NCBI GenBank assembly: GCA_017979445.1
Contig: CM030709.1
Coordinates: forward strand, 5,498,001 to 5,562,000
DNA: 64,000 bases
Origin: Akebia trifoliata
Taxonomy: Eukaryota; Streptophyta; Magnoliopsida; Ranunculales; Lardizabalaceae
Reading direction: 5' to 3'
Shown here in pieces: positions 59,109-64,000 of this stretch. Below the pieces are notes generated by a model that saw nothing but the letters and a program-made list of their open reading frames with translations, did not search any database and was not told the origin of the DNA. Position 1 is the stretch's first letter; the number at the start of each line of letters is the position of its first letter. Position numbers and translations under genes: made by a program.

Positions 59109-61116
59109 TTAGAATTGGATCCTGGCAGGTTGTGACTTTGTCATCCTGGTCACCCCATAAGGTTCATTGTTGTCACTCCTCCTATTGTTTCGGAAGGCAA
59201 CCCAACCAATGATATAGAAGATCACGAGAACAACAAGTATCACGATGTTGGTCGCTGAAACCTTCCTCCAACTCTTCTTAAGGCTTGCTAGCACACCTGC
59301 CTTGCATGAATCACAATTGTAGCACAGTTGCTCTTGATCATTGCTCCACCTCAAGCAATCTATAGAACTTCCCAACAATCCAGGGTCTCCTGGGTTCCAC
59401 ACGGTCTCATTTATGTACACGTAGTTACATTCGGTTGGTGGCTTGCAACAACCAGACTATACGTATCACGTAGCAAGCAATAAAATGATCAAAAAGCCGT
59501 TAGTACAATAATTATATAGCTTCAATTATAGAGACTTATAAATTCAAAATATAAGAAGCTTGGTTGACCAATGGAGTGCACATTATCATAAGATCAACTT
59601 GATGGAATTTGAAACTTGTGGACTTCAATTATATTTTTCTGAAACAAATTTATTTTAAAATTTTTAAAGGGTTGGGGTTCCATTGAATCAAATATAAAGA
59701 TCTTGACTGTGTAAGCACAACATTCAAAGGTTGAGAATTATCTTCAAAATAACTATTATCGGGATATGTATTATAGGAATACGTATAAATAAGGTTGTAG
59801 ATCACAAAAAATTAAGAACTTAAATTTTCAACTATGAATTTCAAATTTGGTAGTTGAGGTAGCAGTCCTTTTCAAAGCCTTTTGATGAAGGGGAGGTGTT
59901 ATTCGGCCAACATTCAAATTCATGTGGCCCAACAAGCCTTAGTGTCAATTTATAGTTAGAATGATTAGATCTTATTTATAATCAGCAAAAAAAATCAATA
60001 AACTACTTAATAATGAAAGGAAAAAAAAAATGGTAGAGAATGGACCGAATGACACATCATCGCTCTTGATTTGTGGTCTAGATTGGGTTTGAAAAAAAAT
60101 TTATTTTTTAAAGTTAGATCTTGAGTTTGAAAGTGGACGGCCACTAAACTCCCATATTTAAAATTTAAATCAACAGTGAAAAAATCTCTTCTTCTTTTTT
60201 TTTTTAATTTTGTTTTTTTCAAAATTCATAAAAGTTCATGCTCTACATACATGTGGCATGTGACAGTAGTTTTGGTCACCACGTTGGCATGTGGTCCATA
60301 GAGAGATGGTCCTTCGGTCCGTATAACCCCATCTCTTACCGTTACACCATTTAAAAAACAATATCAAGACAAAACATAGTAATCATATAGGAAATAATTA
60401 TTTTCTCCATTGTTTATGATCTTTCCACTATCATAGACAAAGAAAACCCTAAGGGAAAAATAGTCCTAAACTGAGTAAAGTCTATAGTTCTCTACAAATT
60501 ACCACATCAACGCAATGTTGAAGTAAGTCGGTTCAACATTTTCCAAAAAAATATTAAGTATGATCTCCTCCTAGCCCCAAATCAAACTCTTTGCCCTTAT
60601 CTAGGCTTTGTCATGGTCTTGTCCAAGGACTAATCTCAGGGCACATGTAACGTCCACACATTACACTCATTAAGTAAGTGAGGGTGCACCCTCACCCATG
60701 AGGAATTAATGCTCATATTAGATACACTATGTGAAAACTAAAAGATTTGACAAGAAAATTCGACGAGCCAAAGCCCACAAATTTTAGAAAGCAAATTTTG
60801 ATGGCCTATGGCCGTTGAAATTTTTTATGATCCCCAATTCAACGGCTTAGAGCCATCAAATTTCTCCCATCCTCCATTAATTTAATGATTTCGGTCCGTT
60901 GAAAAAAAAATTTTGACGCCATGATCCGTCAAATTTTATGAAATTCGACAGTCTTAGGCCGTCAAATATAAGTTTTTTTCACTTTGTTTTATCGAACTCA
61001 CTACCTATGGGCATTAATCGCCTATTATCCGAAATTGCCATTGAGCCAACCCCTCAGGGTCATTAATTAATTTTTATGTTTTACTTATAACCCAAAAAAA
61101 ATTTCTACCTACATCT

Positions 61117-61159
<43 letters not shown>

Positions 61160-61693
61160 GCATACGCTTCCTCTTACCTGAATTGGGTTGAGGTGTCTAT
61201 AGTAGAACATATCAGGTGACTCAGGCACCCCACCATACTCTCTCCTCATCTTACTACAAACCTTGGAGTCCCTAATACAAGAACTTATCTTAACCCAATA
61301 ACTCTCATCAGCTACTCTTTCCTCCAACCACGACCCTGAGTAATCCACCAGATAGTAATCAAGGTAGGTCCGATCCAACATGGTTCGACCCGACCCTTTA
61401 TCCGTAACCGAATAAGCAAAGATCACGAAACCAATCAAAGCGGCCAAGATGAAGAACATAGAGTATAGGTACAACCATAAGAGGAAGGTGTTTCCATAAC
61501 AGGCCCCAGCAAAACCAGCCAAGGAGATCACCATGATGGAGATCCCGATGATGATCAACGGCCACTGTAGGAATCTCATGCAGTCGGACGTGTTAGCTTT
61601 GCTGCTCAGCCATATCCCACCTCCTACTACAGGAATTGATAGTAAGAATGTCAAGAAGTTTATCAAACCAATCAAACTGTTACTAGCTCTCAT
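59109..61693 (-). CDS. Tetraspanin, TET8/TET9-like
   Basis: Four-pass membrane protein of plasma-membrane microdomains; Arabidopsis TET8 marks extracellular vesicles. Exons 61693-61178 and 59456-59109, GT-AG intron in phase 0 (AATTCAG|GTAAGAGG donor, CGTATAG acceptor), 287 residues. TM1 about 7-29, small loop with C38, TM2 about 44-65, TM3 about 71-95, large extracellular loop 97-238, TM4 about 240-259, then a 28-residue basic tail. The loop has the plant GCCKPP motif (174-179) and cysteines at 139, 146, 175, 176, 182, 206, 217, 220 and 223, and an NET glycosylation sequon near 188. The exon junction falls just before SGCCK. The intron carries a compound microsatellite by the donor and a DNA-transposon-like block. 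A GA-rich leader (CT run 61694-61711 on the plus strand) precedes the ATG. The choice between TET8 and TET9 type is not certain. Confidence 0.94.
59790..59960. repeat. Fragment of the 17886/35040 repeat family in tetraspanin intron
   Basis: GTTGTAGATCACAAAAAATT, TTGGTAGTTGAGGTAGCAGT, TTTTCAAAGCCTTTTGATGA and CATGTGGCCCAACAAGCCTT follow the order of the larger copies. Degenerate. Confidence 0.4.
60597..60735. repeat. Dispersed repeat, also at 8020-8310
   Basis: TATCTAGGCTTTGTCATGGT, AGTAAGTGAGGGTGCACCCT and AATGCTCATATTAGATAC correspond to the 8-kb copy. It abuts the palindrome block starting at 60725. Confidence 0.45.
60725..60986. mobile_element. DNA-transposon-like block of GACGGCC palindromes
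   Basis: Starts CACTATGTGAAAACTAAAAG; the right end in reverse complement reads CAAAGTGAAAAAAACTTATA. Between are four to five imperfect palindromes of about 24 bp such as GATGGCCTATGGCCGTTGAA, CAACGGCTTAGAGCCATCAA and GACAGTCTTAGGCCGTCAAA. The CACTA terminus and subterminal repeats suggest an En/Spm-like MITE, but the right end lacks an exact CACTA. Confidence 0.5.
61117..61160 (-). repeat. Compound (CT)n(CA)n microsatellite beside the tetraspanin donor
   Basis: On the transcript strand a CT run (61160-61139) begins at intron base 18 and passes directly into a CA run (61138-61117). If the intron is retained, translation would read Leu-Ser and Thr-His repeats and stop at 61109. Confidence 0.9.
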
Positions 61694-63128
61694 CTCTCTC
61701 TCTCTCTCTTCAAGAATGAAGAATCAAGAGGACTTATTTATTTGTTTTAATGGAGGGAATATGGGTCTTGGTTGGTTTCCTTTCTTTAGTCTTAGGTTGC
61801 TTGGACTGAACCAAGGCGTGGGAGAGATATGGGGCAGTTTTTAAGGCCCTAAAGGTCATTTGCTTATAGAACAAATGTTATAGAATATTAGTATCCACTA
61901 TTATATAAGACCTTTTCTCAAACCGAAATAATTACCAAGATGCAACTATAATATAAATAGTAAATCTTCGGCAAATACTTGATAAAGGTGGCAATCCATT
62001 ACTATGTAGCACTGTAATGGGCCCTAGTCACCACCACCACCACCAATTATTAGAGAAGGAAAGACTAATCCCAAATGCCCACGTGGCATACGATATGGGT
62101 AGCGTATGATATGGGTAGAGCGGTAGCGGACTCCAACCAATATTTTAAAAACCGGATCAATGATGAACATTCAGAATTCAATAACGATTGGACCAAATGT
62201 ATGTTTATCTATAAAAAAAAATTAAAAATATGTATTTTAGCCATTCTCTTAAACAAATGGTTTTCAAGCAACCATATAATTAAATGGATATTAATAATAA
62301 ATATGGCCACTGGTGCCTTGGTCCGCATAGAGGCACATCCGGAATTTAAGGATTAATCGGCGGAAAAGTCATCCACGTGGCATTTTTTTTAAAATTCATG
62401 ATGGGCCTAGAATATATAATGACCACATTGTCTTAAAAAAAATATCTCTATCAAAGAATTAAATTTCATATGCTTTCGTCCAAACTCAAAACTTTGATAT
62501 TTATTAAAGCTATTTTCATGGGCCAGAATTCCCCACTCTATGACCAAAAGATGAATCACAGCCCATTTTGAAGCAATCAGAATGTTAGTCAAAAAGTCAA
62601 TTAATCTAACGGTCATAAATTTTATGATCCGAAGGTTATTTAAAAGCTATGATGATTGAGTTACAGAATTAAATGGGTTGGACCCACATGCTTTGGATTT
62701 ATAATCTGGTCCACTAAATTTTTGACCGCTTCAGATGTGACCATGAAAGGACAAGTCTTAAGTGGTGGGCCGTGGGCCCAACTTCCAGTCTAGTACTCGT
62801 TAATCATTTTTGTTTGAGCCCATTACTCATACTTCGAATTTGTCCTATCCATATCAACACTAAATTCATCATTATTTCTTCAACTGTCCACAAAAGATGT
62901 GGCGTTGGGTGAGAATGAAACGTGTCGTATAGAAATCACCAATCAGTTGGTTTTGATTAGGTTTGAATCCAAATGGGTGCCCAAATTTTCTGGATCTGTG
63001 GGTCCAAAAGTCGAAAATAATTGTTGCCCGCAGCCTTAAAATAGGATCTCTATTAATATTTGGAGAAGAAGATGGCTCCAACACAACCATCGCTTAGTTG
63101 GACTCATCGAGTCCAACTATCAAGAAGG

Positions 63129-63289
63129 CAGCCCGCTTCAAAATTTTAATAGAACCCTCTTCGCAACATGACACATGATTTTTATTATTTATTTTACATC
63201 CCTATGTTTTCATTAATATTTGGGATACCTCCATAGAAATAGAATGTGTCATGTTGCTGAGAGGCATTATTAAAATTTTGAAGCGGGCC
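63129..63289. mobile_element. MITE with CCCGCTTCAAAATTTTAAT arms
   Basis: Left CCCGCTTCAAAATTTTAATA then CCCTCTTCGCAACATGACAC; right GTGTCATGTTGCTGAGAGGC then TTAAAATTTTGAAGCGGGCC. Inverted repeat of about 50 bp; a decayed relative lies at 4655-4790. Confidence 0.8.
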
Positions 63290-63380
63290 ACCGCTTCGAA
63301 ATTTTGTCTACATTGGTTTCAAAACTAACTGATGGATCTCAATAATATATGAGAATAACGTTGAAGTGACTTCAACATTG

Positions 63381-63510
63381 TACCTACTATCGTATAATTG
63401 ATGTGAAATTGTGTAAGAATCATAGATGCTTTTCATCGAGATATGAGTCAAAAAGCATTTATGATTCTTGCACACTTTCACGTCAAGATGTATGATATAA
63501 TTAGTAGGTA
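63381..63510. mobile_element. Foldback MITE, GATACGAG/CATTTATG family, best copy
   Basis: TACCTACTATCGTATAATTG, GTGAAATTGTGTAAGAATCA and TAGATGCTTTT fold onto AAAAGCATTTATGATTCTTG, CACACTTTCACGTCAAG and TATGATATAATTAGTAGGTA. The turn is CATCGAGATATGAGTC. 130 bp. Confidence 0.85.
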
Positions 63511-63518
63511 GCCGTCAT

Positions 63519-63770
63519 TCCACCCAAAATCAATAGGTTTTAGAGGAGGACTACTCTAGTCTTTTATGACATTTGACGTCGTGTCGTGTCGTGCCCGTTA
63601 CAGGGAATGACATTGTGGCACCAACAATCTCACTCATAATGACACTCCAGCAAGTTGAACCCATGACCACTTGGCTCAGATACTACTTGTCGGACTAAGA
63701 GTTATTATTCCACCGAAAACCAATTAGTGTTAGAGGAAGCTAATTCTAGTCTTTTATGGCACATTGTGCC
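63519..63770. repeat. Direct repeat of about 50 bp, 191 bp apart
   Basis: CCACCCAAAATCAATAGGTT then TTAGAGGAGG and CTCTAGTCTTTTATGACATT (63519-63573) recurs as CCACCGAAAACCAATTAGTG then TTAGAGGAAG and TTCTAGTCTTTTATGGCACA (from 63710). Between them AACCCATGACCACTTGGCTC resembles retroelement border text. Confidence 0.65.
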
Positions 63771-64000
63771 CTCATTGGCATATTTTTTAGAGTTGTCGCT
63801 TGTGCCACTAACGGGTACAAGTATTACAAGGACCTTCAGTAAATTAAAATATAAATTAAGGAGATTTTTAAGATAATATATTTTATAATTTGAGAAAATT
63901 AATTAATTTGATTAAAGACTTGATAATATTAAGTTTAAATGTAAAGGTGGTGAACCAATTCTATTTCACCTTCTTTCGTTATAATAATGAAGGTAGTGGT

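Larger units (their letters stand above)
61694..64000. other. Tetraspanin upstream region and repeats
   Basis: The tetraspanin leader and promoter must lie in the first few hundred bases. Beyond that I see (CCA)n at about 62027-62043 and three repeats listed separately, but no gene. Confidence 0.6.

Noticed and set aside
1..64000. CRISPR array, operons, plasmid or bacterial features
   Set aside because: The sequence is intron-containing plant nuclear DNA; the short repeats found are MITE arms and microsatellites without spacer-repeat architecture.
1..64000. microRNA precursors
   Set aside because: Many hairpins exist, but all those examined are MITE foldbacks; I could not match any to a known plant miRNA by eye, and small-RNA data would be needed.

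Overview
This is nuclear DNA of a flowering plant, almost certainly a eudicot. Genes are widely spaced (about one per 10 kb), have GT-AG introns, and encode plant-specific families: a class I LOB-domain transcription factor, a tetraspanin with the plant GCCKP motif, and a RING-between-RING ligase carrying an RNase H-like domain. The spacers are A/T-rich and packed with short inverted-repeat transposons (MITEs), hAT- and PIF/Harbinger-type non-autonomous elements and LTR remnants. I cannot name the species.

Layout. 0-1.5 kb: 3' part of a TIM14/PAM18 J-protein gene (+). 4.43 kb: tRNA-Leu(CAG) (+). 9.2-17.5 kb: a seven-exon EF-hand mitochondrial-carrier-family gene like Arabidopsis SAMTL (+). 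19.6-23.5 kb: three-exon RBR E3 ubiquitin ligase (-). 23.5-38.2 kb: gene-poor, repeat-rich. 38.2-39.2 kb: two-exon class I LBD gene (-). 39.2-52.2 kb: gene-poor, with a 1.73-kb solo LTR (46.9-48.7 kb), a 1.44-kb hAT element (49.7-51.1 kb) and a decayed copy of the 3' part of the tetraspanin gene (49.1-49.6 kb). 52.2-58.0 kb: three-exon ureidoglycolate lyase/hydrolase-family gene (+), its 3-kb first intron full of transposons. 59.1-61.7 kb: two-exon tetraspanin (-). 61.7-64 kb: repeats only.

Genes together. The order TIM14, SAMTL-like carrier, ureidoglycolate-hydrolase-like gene matches what I recall of the Arabidopsis At2g35795-At2g35800-At2g35810 neighbourhood, so the window looks like an ancestral block expanded by repeats and with an RBR and an LBD gene between the carrier and the hydrolase gene. 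TIM14 acts at the mitochondrial inner membrane and the carrier family is mostly mitochondrial; otherwise the neighbours share no evident pathway.

No novel multi-gene system is visible. The most informative structures are: (1) the proximal duplication of the tetraspanin 3' region in which exon 2 alone is missing; (2) a solo LTR with perfect 5-bp target-site duplication holding two back-to-back arrays (5 x 32 bp, then 5 x 34 bp), the second carrying nine TTGACT W-box cores; (3) reciprocal nesting of MITEs and hAT elements; (4) a compound CT/CA microsatellite 17 bases inside the tetraspanin intron. All exon boundaries were deduced by eye from splice consensus, reading frame and family similarity, not from transcripts.
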